Source: Cercospora beticola (Eukaryota; Ascomycota; Dothideomycetes; Mycosphaerellales; Mycosphaerellaceae). Taken from it: a stretch of DNA of 64,000 nt. Below are positions 1 to 11,209 of the stretch, piece after piece (the stretch's first letter is position 1; each line of letters begins with the position of its first letter). The translations under genes and the position numbers were made by a program. Location of the stretch: contig NC_088935.1 in assembly GCF_033473495.1 (NCBI RefSeq), positions 4,774,001 to 4,838,000 of the forward strand. The letters are read 5' to 3'. The notes beneath the pieces are model-generated. The model was not told the origin of the DNA and searched no databases. It saw only the letters and a program-made list of their open reading frames with translations.

Positions 1-1787
1 CGATTCGTAGCGAGAGGGTTTACGCTCGGCTTAACTAGCTATACAAGGCTAGGAGTGCGCTAGCAGTCCGAGCTTCCTCTGTTAAGCAATTTGCTAAGTA
101 TAGAAGTTAAAGCTTCCTCTATATCTCTCTAGGCTATACCTAGATAATAATAACGCTGCCTTGCAATTATAACAATAACGCTACCTTGCTATTATAAAGG
201 CTCGTATCGCACTATATAGTCCCGCCTTTACCCGTTTGTTATAGAAATAGATATATAATAGTTATTGTTTAATAGAAGCTACGTAGCGACAGAGGTATAG
301 AGTAAATATACTACGGGTAGCGGCGGGTACTTCCGGCTTTATGTCCTGCGATAGTACTAACTCTCTTCCTATTATAGAGTGCTAAGTACCCGAGCCTAAT
401 CGTATTGCGGTTTTTGTAAAGTATTCTACTATAGCTAGAGCGAAAGAGGAAGCTTAGACTATAGTCTTATAGCGCTAAGATATAGTAATCTTATAGAATA
501 GTAACGGAGACTAGCTTTCCTAACTCTGCGTATATAGAGCTACGGCCTTATACTTAAGAGTTCTAGCTATTAAGTGTCGTCCTAAATACTACGCCTTACT
601 ATCTAGAAGTATCGTCCTATAATCTCTTATATTACTATCTAGCTCGGTTAAGTATTCCTAAAAGCAGGAATAGCTATTTTAGATTAGCAGAATCGTAGAA
701 TAGCGGAAGTATAGTACTAGAGGAAGTATAGACGTTCGTAGGTAGGTAGAGAATAGAGTAAGAGAGTAGAGTAGTAAGAGTAAAGAATAGAAAGCTTTCC
801 TTACTTGCTTAGTCGACTATACTACGCGCTATAGGCCTTCTTATATACTCTATTACCGCGTACTAGAAGGTTCTACGTACGCGTAATCGCGTACTAGTAC
901 TAGGCAGCTCTAGGACTAGTAATACTAAAGATAGGACCTCGTAGAATAGCTTAGAATACTATAGAATATCGATTAGAAATCGATATTCTACGAGGTTCCT
1001 TAGACTTCTAGAAGCTAGTCTAGAAGGATATTTATAGAAACTTCTAGTTAACTATTTACGTAGTCGCTCTAGAGGTTTCTAGAACCTTCTAGCCGAAAAG
1101 GGTAGTTAGATAGAGGCACCCCCGGTTACCTTCCGTATTAGGAAGGTATTAGGTTAGGTTACGTAACTTAGAGGGTGTTAGGTAGTAGTTACGTGACCCC
1201 CTAAAGGGTGTTAGGTGCTAGTTACGTAATCGTAACCTAATACTCTAAAAGGGTAGTTTGTAGGGTACCTCCCTATCTACCTACCTAATTAGGAAATAGA
1301 GTCTCTAGGATAAGCTAAGCTTACTCTTCTAAGAAGCTAGGAGAGCTGCCTTATACCGATATATATATTAGCTTCTCGCTACGTAGCTTTAGATACCTTT
1401 CTACTACTTCTTATAACTCTTTATATCTTAGATAAATAGCTTCTATAAGTAGAATAGCTTAGGAAGGAGTTTCTAGATTATAGTATACTTTAGTACTATC
1501 GTGCTCTACTACTTATTCGAGGCGATCCTTATTATAATATAGCGTTACATTTCGTTCTACTTAAGCTAAAGCTTCCTTCTATCTTAATAAGCTACTTCTA
1601 GTAGTAAGATAAGCTAAGATACGCTAGGAAGATCTAGGAAATATATAGAGACTATTACTAGGCCCTATTTTATACTATTATAGATAGGCTCTAGAGTAAG
1701 CTAGTAGAGATATACGTAGTATCCTTTAAAGTATAATATAATATTAGGAGCTAATACGTAGCTTAAACTCTAAAGGAAGATATATAT
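1..1787. repeat. RIP-mutated AT-rich repeat DNA, left part
   Basis: No open coding frame is present. TpA steps and the words CTA/TAG dominate while CA and TG are rare, which is the signature left in fungal repeats by RIP (C to T at CpA on either strand). Small islands keep more CA/TG, notably about 1120-1250, where related segments containing GGGTGTTAGG and TTACGTRA follow each other. A strong inverted repeat lies at 937-995. I could not assign this stretch to a named element. It may be part of the same older element that continues to the right of the LTR retrotransposon at 1793-4137. Confidence 0.8.
937..995. repeat. Nested inverted repeat (hairpin)
   Basis: The inner stem is a perfect 12-bp inverted repeat (962-973 with 979-990) around the 5-nt loop TAGAA. 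An outer arm, CCTCGTAGAATA at 937-948, is also perfectly complementary to 984-995, so the right arm can pair with either of two left partners. It lies inside RIP-mutated DNA. It may be a remnant of a terminal or subterminal inverted repeat. No function can be read from it. Confidence 0.7.
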
Positions 1788-1792
1788 CTTAT

Positions 1793-2008
1793 TATTAAAT
1801 ATAGAGGTCTAACCTATCTAGTTATAGCGGAATAGGGCAAAGTAAAACCCCCTATAGTAAGTAGTTAGAGAGGCTTAGGTTTCTATCTACTATAAGCCTA
1901 TAAAGAAATACCCTCTGCTAAGAATTCCTAAAGCCTAAAGCACTACTTGCCTAAGGCCTAACTATTAGACAGAGAGATATAGTGTCTATAGAATCTTAAA
2001 TCGTAATA
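1793..2008 (-). repeat. Left LTR (3' LTR on the minus strand)
   Basis: This 216-bp LTR is the same length as the right copy. The differences seen by eye are all transitions. The terminal dinucleotides have become TA and TA instead of TG and CA, consistent with RIP acting on this copy. Confidence 0.9.
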
Positions 2009-3906
2009 CTCCCTCTAACAGCCTGTCTCTTAATAGCTAGTTACCTTTCCTTAGTCTTATTCTCTATTATAGTAAAGGCCCTTGCCTTACCTATATCTCT
2101 AAAAGCTAAGACTATACTTCTTATAGGTTCTAGATACTAATAGCTTAATAGCAAGTGTCCCTTCCCTTAATATAGGGTATACTACCTAGCTTTAAACAAC
2201 TCTAAGTTGTCTGTCCTCTTTCTCTCTTATTATTATCTCTATATAGCCCTTATAGTATAAGCTAAATGCTCTAATCCTCCCTCTAGTTTAGGTTACCTAG
2301 GCATCCCTACTTCTTTCTCTTCTAGAATAGAAAGGATATTATTAGGTAATAAGTATAGTTAGGTATCTATAGTATCTCTAATAGATAACTAAGATTTAGG
2401 TAGGCTACTAAGCAGAACTTAGATTCTATTCTTAAGTTTAACTACCTCTGCTATTGCTAGCTAGGCCTCTCTTATCTTCTTCCTAAGTAATAGCAAGCTT
2501 AACTATACTTATAATATACTCTATAAACTTGTTATTTGAAAGGTAAAGTACTGCTATACTAGTTTCCTTCCTAATGCTTTATTATCCTTATACTTCTTCT
2601 TTAGCTCTTACTAGATAGCCTTTGCTATCTCTTTCTCTAATACTACCTCTTTATCCTCTTTACTAATATAAAGCTAAATCTAGTAGATTGCTTTATAGTT
2701 TGCCTTATTAGTTATTAGGACAGATATTAAGGTCTTAATAGTTAAGTATAGGTCTTCTCCCTTAAGGAATATAGCTATCTTTCTAAACTATTATTCTAAG
2801 TTCTCCTTAGAGAGTACTAGATATAGTCTCTTTACTAAAGTGCTATTTATCTTGTCTTATTCCTATCTTGTCTTCTAAAGAGTTAACTTTAGGTATATAT
2901 ATTGCTAAGTTCTCTTAACTATAGCTAAGAAATAAATTTGTTTTATATAGTAAAGGACCTATATATCTTAGCATTTGGTTCTTAGTATATATATAGGTAG
3001 AAATTCCCTTATACTAGACTATCTAGCAGGGGATTAACTATGCTAAGACTCCTCTCTCTTAGCTAGAGCTTATAGGACTCTATCTTCTAGATAGCTCTAG
3101 GGCAGGCATTATACCCTAGGCCTTATATATAGTATATATATTTATAGCTAAAGGAGTATGCCTCTCTAGTACTCTCTAGTATAGGAACCTCCTAGTGCTA
3201 CTATATTTATAACAAAGGTAGGTTTATAACTCCTCTTAATCTTAGGTATATTAGTTTGTCTAACTAGGCCTCTAGGGCCTAATTATCTAATCCTCCTTTA
3301 GATTCTAGAGATAGTAAGAGGTTTAGTTAGTCTCTAAAGTATTATTAGCTAATAGCAGGTCTCTCTAGAACCTGCCTTATAACTATCCTCTCTAAATATA
3401 ACCTACCTAGTATAAACTAATCCTCTAGCCTTATAAGATCTTCCTTTAAATAGGTAGTAAGTTCTATCTATATAGCTGTCTTTAGGAGACTCTCTCTATC
3501 TTTAGGAGACTCTCTCTAATAGCCTAACTACTCCTCTAACTTTGTCCTCTTCTGCTTTCTAGTAGTAGGGAAATGCTAGACTAACTCCTAGTATTATTAG
3601 ACTATAACTTTTGTTTACTAAGCACCTAGCCTAGGTGCCTTATAGAGTTTGTTCTCTATCTTTATATAGCCGTATAGTATATCCTTCTACTTAGGACTAA
3701 TATATATTAGATATCCTATCTACCTATATATACTGTTCTTTCTACTATCTAGTTTATGCCCGCAAGACTACTCCTGTTACTTCTAACCCTTTTATAGCTT
3801 TAGATCCTACTATTGCTTTCAAGTCTCTTACTAGAGTGCCTTAACTCCTACCGGGAGTACTTGCTATTATATCCTCTAGCTTCTAGCTTTCCGGCTACGA
3901 TATAAA

Positions 3907-3921
3907 CTCGGGCTTATAACC
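3907..3921 (-). other. Primer-binding site, initiator tRNA-Met type
   Basis: The minus-strand sequence GGTTATAAGCCCGAG abuts the LTR end. The complement of the conserved initiator tRNA-Met anticodon arm reads GGTTATGAGCCC, so one base differs and that change is the G to A that RIP makes. Priming from a fragment of tRNA-iMet is established for copia-type elements; its use here is inferred. Confidence 0.7.
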
Positions 3922-4137
3922 TGTTAAATATAGGGGTCTAACCTGTCTAGTTATAGCGGAATAGGGCAAAGTAAAACCCTCTATAGTAAGTAGTTAGAGA
4001 GGCTTAGGTTTCTATCTACTATAAGCCTATAAAGAAATACTTTCTACTAAGAATTCCTAAAGCCTAAGGCACTACTTACCTAAGGCCTAACTATTAGACA
4101 GAGAGATATAGTATCTATAGAATCTTAAATCGTAACA
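3922..4137 (-). repeat. Right LTR (5' LTR on the minus strand)
   Basis: This 216-bp LTR has intact TG...CA ends and the terminal inverted pair TGTTA/TAACA. Internally it has TA at several places where the left copy keeps TG, so the two LTRs were mutated independently after insertion. Confidence 0.9.
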
Positions 4138-4599
4138 CTTATTACTAAAAGTAGAAAACGTACGAGCTATATATAGGCTATTAGATATAAATAAGAGTTA
4201 TAAGCTAACTAAGTAGCAAGTCCTATAATCGAGTATATATAAGCGAGATTACTACTCTCTTAATTCTAGGAATTGTCGAATTATATTCTCGTAGGCACTC
4301 GTCGGATAGGTATAATATAGTAGAAGTAGAGACAATAAGTAGGAACTAACCGAGTTAATTATATTAGTTAGTTATAGGTTATATCTTACTCCTAAGATAG
4401 GTATTAGCTAGGTTATATAACCTAGTATTATATAACCTATATTACCTAATCCTAATTCCTAAAGTGTCTCTTAGAATATCTAACTAGACTATACTTTCTA
4501 ATAGGAGTACCTATTTCTACCTATAGCTATATAGAGGTATATAATAGGTCTTTATAGATACTTAAACGAGCTTTCTTATTATCTAATAGCTATATATAT

Positions 4600-5450
4600 A
4601 TAGTAATTATATTAATTATTATACTAAGAATATCTACTACGTAGCCTTTATTATTCTTTTTTATATTATAGAGTACTCTAAGCTCGTCTATAGTTATAAC
4701 CTAATACTTCTTAACTACTTTAATTCTTTCTTACTAAACCTTACTATTAAGCTATAGTATAATAAAAATAAAATCGTCTAAGTAATATAATACTATTATC
4801 CTTAGTAATATATATTTCTATAGAAGCTAATATAGGCCTTCTATAAATATATTAAATAGAAAGAGTATAGTATATAAGCTAAATAGTAGGTAGTTTTTAT
4901 AATAGTATTTATCTTACTATTTAAACGCTAGTAGCTAGTAGTAGTATTTAGTAACTAGTACTATATAGAACGCGCTTTTAATATTACGCTTAATTATAGT
5001 AGCGCCTAGCTCTACTTATAGTACTAAGGCTAGGATTAAGTTAAATAACTAATAAGATAGTATAGAGTAATCTTTTAGAATAGTAGTATTTACTAATATA
5101 TAAACTAGCTATAAAAGGTTATAGATATAGTAGAATCTACTATTATATTTCTTTACTAAGCCTTATAGCGAGATAATAGCCTATTAACTAGAGTATAACC
5201 TTATAATTCTACTATATACTATATTAGCTTCTATTTAATTAGTTATGTTCTATAGGTCTAATATAGATAATATATAGTTTAGATTCTACTATTTCTATAT
5301 AGAGAACCTTAATACTTTACTTTCTAGGTTAAACTAATATATATATATATAATTCTTATACGCTAGTCTACCTCTTTTAAATAGAGTAAGCAGTACGCTC
5401 TATATATTTCGTAGGTAGAAAAGCTCTCGTACTAGTACTCCGGCAGAAAA
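4600..5450 (-). pseudogene. Reverse transcriptase relic, YLDD type, RIP-inactivated
   Basis: Read on the minus strand in one frame, about 4690-5000 gives a reverse-transcriptase-like order: a segment like IKRNIKSAF, then a degraded NYLLFSL (4876-4896, from a family-typical CLPFGL), then LFNIFIEGL, then YYLDDFIFI, with the catalytic YLDD codons at 4773-4784. Stops fall where Trp or Gln is expected (TGG or CAG to TAG), which is what RIP does. The order and the (H/Y)YLDDF motif resemble tyrosine-recombinase retroelements (DIRS/Ngaro type); that assignment is from memory of the family and is tentative. The limits given are approximate. The LTR element at 1793-4137 lies just downstream in this reading direction and may have inserted into this older element. 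Confidence 0.6.
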
Positions 5451-8269
5451 ACCTCCTTATATCCTTATATTTTATAGTAAGCTCTATATAGCCTGCCGCT
5501 TCTATAGTTCCTAGTTCTCCTTAGGACAATTTATATTATTTTAATAGTTTAGTTCCTTTATAATATAGTTCTCCTTAGTTATTTCTTATATTATTAGTAC
5601 TTAGGAGCCTAATCCTCTTGCCTACTAGCTTAGAGACTTAAGCCTATATATATAGTCTTAGTCCCTATACTAGTATCTATATTAATTTTATATCTAACTC
5701 TTTCTTACTAGTCTATAGTAGGAGCTCTCTCTAATATTAAGATCCTACTCTAAACTTTCTACCTTACTTAGTATCTAAGTTATATAACCTATATTTATAG
5801 AAATTGTATTAAGTAGTAGTATTCTAAACTAGCCCTTCTATTATATATAGGTAGCTTTAAGTATAGAATAAGAGTTGCTTTTATTAGATACTCTACCTTT
5901 AGAGTTAGTTATAAGGTATCTAGAAGAGCTAGACTTTAGATAAATATCTCTATTCCTATAGTTCTACTAGTTATTACCTAATTCTACTATAAAACCTATA
6001 AATAGGCTCTATAGACGGGGTACCTAATCCCTTAGAATAAGTAGTTAACCTAGTAGTACTAGAGATATATACTAGTATATAGAGGTATATCCTCCTTTCT
6101 TCCTAGAGTACTTCCTAAGAGGTTTCTAGGCCTCTTATTTAGCTTATTATCCTACCTTCTACCTAGACTAGGACGTTTTCCTTATAGTTTTAGCTGCTTT
6201 GTTTTATACTCCTCTCTACTCTTTCTACTTTACTTTAAAGCTTTAATTATAGTATACTCCTTCCTCCTCTTTAGCTTATTTTAGTACTAGGTTACTACTC
6301 TAGCTCCTAAGCCTAGGATAGAATTTACTATCTAGGGATTCTAGTCTAGTCTCTTAGTACTAGGTCTTATATTAGTTCTAGCCGCGCTAGCTCTAGTTTA
6401 TAGTATTCGTTAGAGTTCGCCCGGTATATACTTCTATAGATTTCTAGACTTTCTTTTTTTTTTATCGCTTTCTTTCTACTTCTATAGGTGTCTAGCCGCC
6501 CTATACTTTGCTAGTATAGCCGAAGCTATCTATTTCTACCTACGACCGCGTAGAGGTATATAATAGGACTTCGTAGGTAGGTTAAACTAATACCTACTAT
6601 CTAAATCTACTCTAATATCTACTCTATATTCGATTATATATACTAGAATACTTCCTAAATTACTTAGATAGTTAGCTAGTATAGAGTACTAAGTAGTAGC
6701 TTTTAAAGGTAATAGATTATCTTTAATTAGAATCGAGCTAGTATAGACGTTATATAGAGGTACTATATTAGAGCGTACCTCTATATACTTAAACTACTTA
6801 TTATCGTTTATCTATACTATCTATATATACTCTATATTAAGCTCGTAGACTTTACTTCTAGTATCTTCTTCTAGTAGTTATTCTATTCTTTATTTCTTCT
6901 TTAGACTCTATAGATACTAAGCTTTCTTATAGTTACTAGCGTAGATACTATATTAGTATTTATAGAAGTAATTCTTATTAATATAGATATACTACTCGAG
7001 GTTCTATTTAGTATATACTTTATTAGCTAATTCGACGTATAATTCTTTCTTAGTTTTAGACTATTTTAAAGACGTTACTAGTATAGAGGTAGCTAGTAGC
7101 TTTAGTAGTAGTAATAAGTTAAATATTTATAAACGCGCTCTTACTAACTCTAATTTTATCTATTCGTATATCTTTAAAAGTATAAGTTTATTTCTTACTA
7201 TCTCTAGATACTTCTATACTTCCTCTAATAATCTACTATTATAGATAGTATTCTAATACTAAATTACTACTATCTTATATAGAGCTACCTTCTAATTATA
7301 TTCTATATTCTATTTCTATATATATTATACGAAGTAGCTAATCCGATTATTTAAGGTAATAGCGCTACTAGCCTCTACTTTTAATATATATAGCGTAATA
7401 TATAGATTATACTAAATCTTAAAATAGTAAGCCTATATAATAATAGAATCTAACGCTCTATACTTACTTTTTACTTTAGACTACTAGAATCTACCTAAAA
7501 GCTATAATACTTATTTCTTTTCTTTATAATCTATAATTCTCTATAATTCTAGAAGTAGCTTTAGTAAATTAAGCGGATTAAACTAGCTTCTTATAATATT
7601 ATTAATATATCTATTCTTTACTTATCTTACTTATAAGGTTATTAGAGTTACTTACGTCGCGTAAGTAAGGTCTTAGTAGATCTAGTTAAGTAGCTTATTA
7701 AGAGCGAGCCGTAATACGAACTCTATACTATATCTTCTATATCTACTACTACTTAAAGAAAATACTTTAAAGTAGCTATAGAGATAGATAATCTAGCTAT
7801 AAATTATTAAGAAGCTAATTAAGATTTATTTCTCTATAGTCTTAATCGACTTAATTATAATAATTATAATCTTTAGAGTAAAGTTTATTATTAGACGAGC
7901 TCCGAGGATTAAATTACGCCTAGGTATTACTACTTCTATCTTTTACTAGTAGCCTTTCTTATAGTATTTCGAATCTATACGATAATTAGCTATATAGTAT
8001 AACTATAGTCTATTAGTACTTCCTTTAGAATTCTAGAAGAATATAGTTACTTTACTAGATTCGAGACTATAGTAGTTTATATATAAAGGATACTAAGTTA
8101 ACTAGTATATACTACTAAATTTAGTATACTAGCTCTTATATATAAACTCTAGTTATATATAAGAATAGTTATATATTTTCTAAAAATAGGTTTCTAGAAC
8201 TAGAATAATATAGGAAGTATCTTCTAAAGCTTAGTTATATAGTATATAGATTCTTCTAGTAGCTATTAC

Positions 8270-9190
8270 TTATCTATAGTAGCTATACTTTCTCGATACT
8301 AGAAGCAATACTTTAATATATTTATATCTCTTCCTAAGAGTATAATAATCTAGAAAGTATATACTATAGATTCCTAGTACTTAAAGCGCTATATATAGAG
8401 TATAACTTAGAAAAGTACTATCTACCTATAGTAGCTATATCTTCCTAGTACTATAAATAACGCTCGGATACGTCTATATATCTTTATAAAAGTAATATAG
8501 TATAGAATATAGAATAGAAGCTATCCTAGCTTTAGCTATACTACTAAGAGTAAATAGCTAGTAGCTACTACTAGTTAATACTAGCTATATCTTCCTAGTA
8601 CTAGGAATAAAGCTCTAGTATATATATATATACTTTCCTAATAGAGAAATAGTATAGAATATATTATTTATAAAGTCCTAGGTATTAGTAGCTATATATA
8701 GTAGGCTATACCTTAGTCTTCTATATGTCCTATACTATAGTATATATTGCTAGTACTAGGAATAATATTTCTATATTATCCTATACTTCTCTAAGCTTAG
8801 AGTATTAATAGCTTATATAGAAGGAGAATCCTAAGTCTCGTTATAGTATCTAGCTTATCGAGAGCGTATAAGAACGACCTATACTATATAATAGCTTCCT
8901 ATTACTAGAAATAATACTATAATATAACCTTATATAAACCTAATATTAAGATATTTATAGTATAAGTAGAAGGCTCTTCCTAAATTTAAAATAATAGACT
9001 CTACGACTATTTTATTCTTATACTTATAATATAGCCTTCTACTATATACTATCGTAAGCTCTAATACTTTATTAGTAATAAGTTACGATTCGGAGAGGCT
9101 TCTCGAGGCGCTTTACTACTAGGCTATACTATACTCTTCTATACTTAACCTATTATACTATAGTAGAGCTTCCTACTATTAGAACCGATT
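8270..9190. repeat. Decayed tandem array, period about 150 bp
   Basis: A core resembling TTCCTAGTACTAGGAATAA recurs at regular spacing. Matching positions start near 8294, 8446, 8596, 8751 and 8900, giving steps of 152, 150, 155 and 149 bp; a weaker copy lies near 9170. Flanking sequence between cores is only loosely similar. The core contains the palindrome CCTAGTACTAGG. It could be a satellite or a repeat-rich coding region destroyed by RIP. Confidence 0.55.
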
Positions 9191-9691
9191 ATATAGTATA
9201 TATCTATATATTCGTAGCCTTAGGATAGTCGTAGTATAAGTAGGTCTAGACTAGGACTCTTTTATAATATTAGTAGGGAATATACCTAGGCGTCCTATGC
9301 GGCTTCTATACTACTATAGGTCGTCCTAGTATAGAGAGTTCTAACTTAATAGTTTTAGATATATTCCTAAGTCTAGAGCGCTATAGAATACTACGAGACG
9401 TAATTAATTACTATCTTAGTCTCTTAGCTCTAGCGATAAGCTTATAGGAAGTAGATACTTTTCTTACTACCGGAATTAGTAGAAAGCTATAGGTAGCTAA
9501 GAATTTCTCGGTACCTTCGCAAAGCTATATTGTCTTATAGTAGAGCTTTCGCTTCCGTATAGCAGTGCTAAGCTATTCTAAATTTCGATACTTAAGCAGG
9601 GTGCCACTCGACTAATGCTAACTTTCCGAATTATAAAGCAGCTCGGAATTTGAGAATCGCTGCCTCGATGTAAGCTTGCGAAGGCTGATCT

Positions 9692-11209
9692 CTATACCGC
9701 TGTTTCCGCCGACACGTTAAATAGGAGATTCTCAAAGCTCCTACAAACCTTATCCCAAGACAACCATTCTCCTTTGTCGCTCCAGGCACCTGCTCCAGCG
9801 CCCTTTGAAAGCCCGCCGAATGGCGTGGCAGCTGTCCACTGCGCTCCTCTGATTGTACCGATGGGCTCATTTGGCGTAGCAGCCTGGATAACTTCAAGAC
9901 CGTACGGGTGGAACCAAAGTCGAGGCCACCACGTGTCTCGCAATTGTTTCTCGCCGGCAGCATGCCAAAGAGTGAAGAACTGATTGTTGATTACGTTGAG
10001 ACCGAGTGACACGTCCCCCCATCCAACTTTCGAGAGATGGTCTTGCTTCTTTGCTAGTCGCTGAAATGGTCTGCTGTTCTGCAGCGCTACAGGGAGCGAT
10101 AACGAAGCATGGTTCGCGCGGACCCAGGCCAAGTCGATGCCGCCAGGTGAAACGATCTGAGCCAGATTCGTCACGTAGTCGAGTGTGATACCGAATTCTG
10201 GCGAGCCATGTTGCTCGGCGACTTTTCGAGGTGGAAAGTCTGGATCTGCCAGCTCGGCACGAATGTCTGCTGAAAGACCAATGCTCGGATTGAGCTTCTT
10301 CGCAGGCCCGTTGACTGCATTCACAAGATCAACTCTGCGTCGTTCCTGCTCGCCCCATAGATCAGACAGGACGAGCTGATCGTTGAAGTGCAGCTCGTTG
10401 TCCTCATCGTACGCTTCTCTGTACATCACCATCGCTGCTTTCATCATCGCCTTGATCTCCGCGATAGGCCCAATGATGGTGCCAGAATTCAGATATCGCC
10501 TCTCTTTCCATTCAAGCCCGAGCTTAGCCTCTCTCATCTTCGACGCCTCATCCAACTCTGGCGGTAATGGTACCAGGCTGCAAGCCGGCGTCCCATCGGC
10601 GTATGAAGGCCAACAAGGATGATCTGCGCTGAACATAACCGAGTTTCTGACAGACTTTCCCTCGACTCTGATCCCTAGGATGCCTCGGCGAGACAGTTCT
10701 CGGTTCGTTTCGTCCAACGCTGCAAAGTAGTTTTGTAGCAGAACTTCTGGCGGCAACATGAACCAAAGGTCATACCCGTCGACCAACAGGACCAAGTCAC
10801 CTCTCTGTTCTGCGGCTGCCGGTAGACGGTCGAGGTATTCGAGCGTTTTGCTGACCTTGAACATGAATCCATCTTTGTCTGGAAAGTCCTCGCCCCATTT
10901 CAAGAATGTCGGGGGAGGGTATCGGTTCACGATAGCGGTCGCCAGATTCTGGCAGAGGTACTTCGTTGACTGCGTCGCTGGCACCAAGACGTGAAGTTGG
11001 CGATTTCGACCGTGGAAGAGTTGCTCCAAGCGATGGTTGAGCCACATTCCTTTATCGACGTTCGAGTCCTGCGAAACTTCGAGCCATGCTACAAAACCAA
11101 AGTAGACGGAGATCAGGATCGCAACAAGGGCTGCATTAGTTGCCGTGAAGATCGTGGGTCTCTGTGGCTGATTCTGCCGCTTCCAGCGAGGGAGTGAGTG
11201 ATTTGGCAT
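9692..11209 (-). CDS. PLOD-like glycosyltransferase, type II membrane protein
   Basis: This 505-aa protein, apparently intronless, has a basic N-terminus and one membrane segment at about residues 24-44, giving a Golgi/ER type II topology with a lumenal catalytic part. The region after the anchor fits the fold of procollagen-lysine glucosyltransferase-like enzymes: a start like HVLVPATQ, a central LVLLVDGYDLWF carrying the DxxD-type metal and nucleotide-sugar motif, and LNSGTIIG, the usual NSG motif near the acceptor site. In fungi such enzymes are probable glycosyltransferases of unknown acceptor; the donor and acceptor cannot be read here. The start has no upstream rival and places the anchor correctly. 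The gene is isolated between two RIP blocks (ending near 9.62 kb and starting near 13.09 kb) yet has no stops or AT bias, so RIP leakage has not destroyed it. Confidence 0.8.
   Translation of the reverse strand: MPNHSLPRWKRQNQPQRPTIFTATNAALVAILISVYFGFVAWLEVSQDSNVDKGMWLNHRLEQLFHGRNRQLHVLVPATQSTKYLCQNLATAIVNRYPPPTFLKWGEDFPDKDGFMFKVSKTLEYLDRLPAAAEQRGDLVLLVDGYDLWFMLPPEVLLQNYFAALDETNRELSRRGILGIRVEGKSVRNSVMFSADHPCWPSYADGTPACSLVPLPPELDEASKMREAKLGLEWKERRYLNSGTIIGPIAEIKAMMKAAMVMYREAYDEDNELHFNDQLVLSDLWGEQERRRVDLVNAVNGPAKKLNPSIGLSADIRAELADPDFPPRKVAEQHGSPEFGITLDYVTNLAQIVSPGGIDLAWVRANHASLSLPVALQNSRPFQRLAKKQDHLSKVGWGDVSLGLNVINNQFFTLWHAAGEKQLRDTWWPRLWFHPYGLEVIQAATPNEPIGTIRGAQWTAATPFGGLSKGAGAGAWSDKGEWLSWDKVCRSFENLLFNVSAETAV

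Larger units (their letters stand above)
1793..4137 (-). mobile_element. LTR retrotransposon, Copia-like, short internal region
   Basis: Two direct repeats of 216 bp (1793-2008 and 3922-4137) bound a 1913-bp interior. The 5-bp sequence CTTAT flanks both ends (1788-1792 and 4138-4142) as a target-site duplication. The right LTR keeps the canonical ends TGTTA...TAACA; the left LTR has TATTA...TAATA, as expected after RIP. On the minus strand the 5' LTR is followed directly by GGTTATAAGCCCGAG (3907-3921), which matches the complement of the initiator tRNA-Met anticodon arm apart from one G-to-A change, the half-tRNA primer used by copia-type elements. A purine tract, GTTAGAGGGAG (complement of 2009-2019), precedes the minus-strand 3' LTR. 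The interior is too short for a full gag-pol and shows no open frame, so the element is non-autonomous or deleted. Confidence 0.9.
4143..9620. repeat. RIP-mutated AT-rich repeat DNA, right part
   Basis: About 5.5 kb is almost free of CA and TG, with stops in all frames and CpG retained. It contains the reverse-transcriptase relic near 4.6-5.45 kb and a decayed array of about 150 bp period near 8.3-9.2 kb. I could not name the remaining sequence. Normal composition returns at about 9.6 kb, less than 100 bp from the 3' end of the glycosyltransferase gene. Confidence 0.8.

Noticed and set aside
1120..1250. Telomere-like TTAGG words
   Set aside because: They are not a TTAGGG array and are mixed with unrelated sequence; not evidence for a chromosome end.
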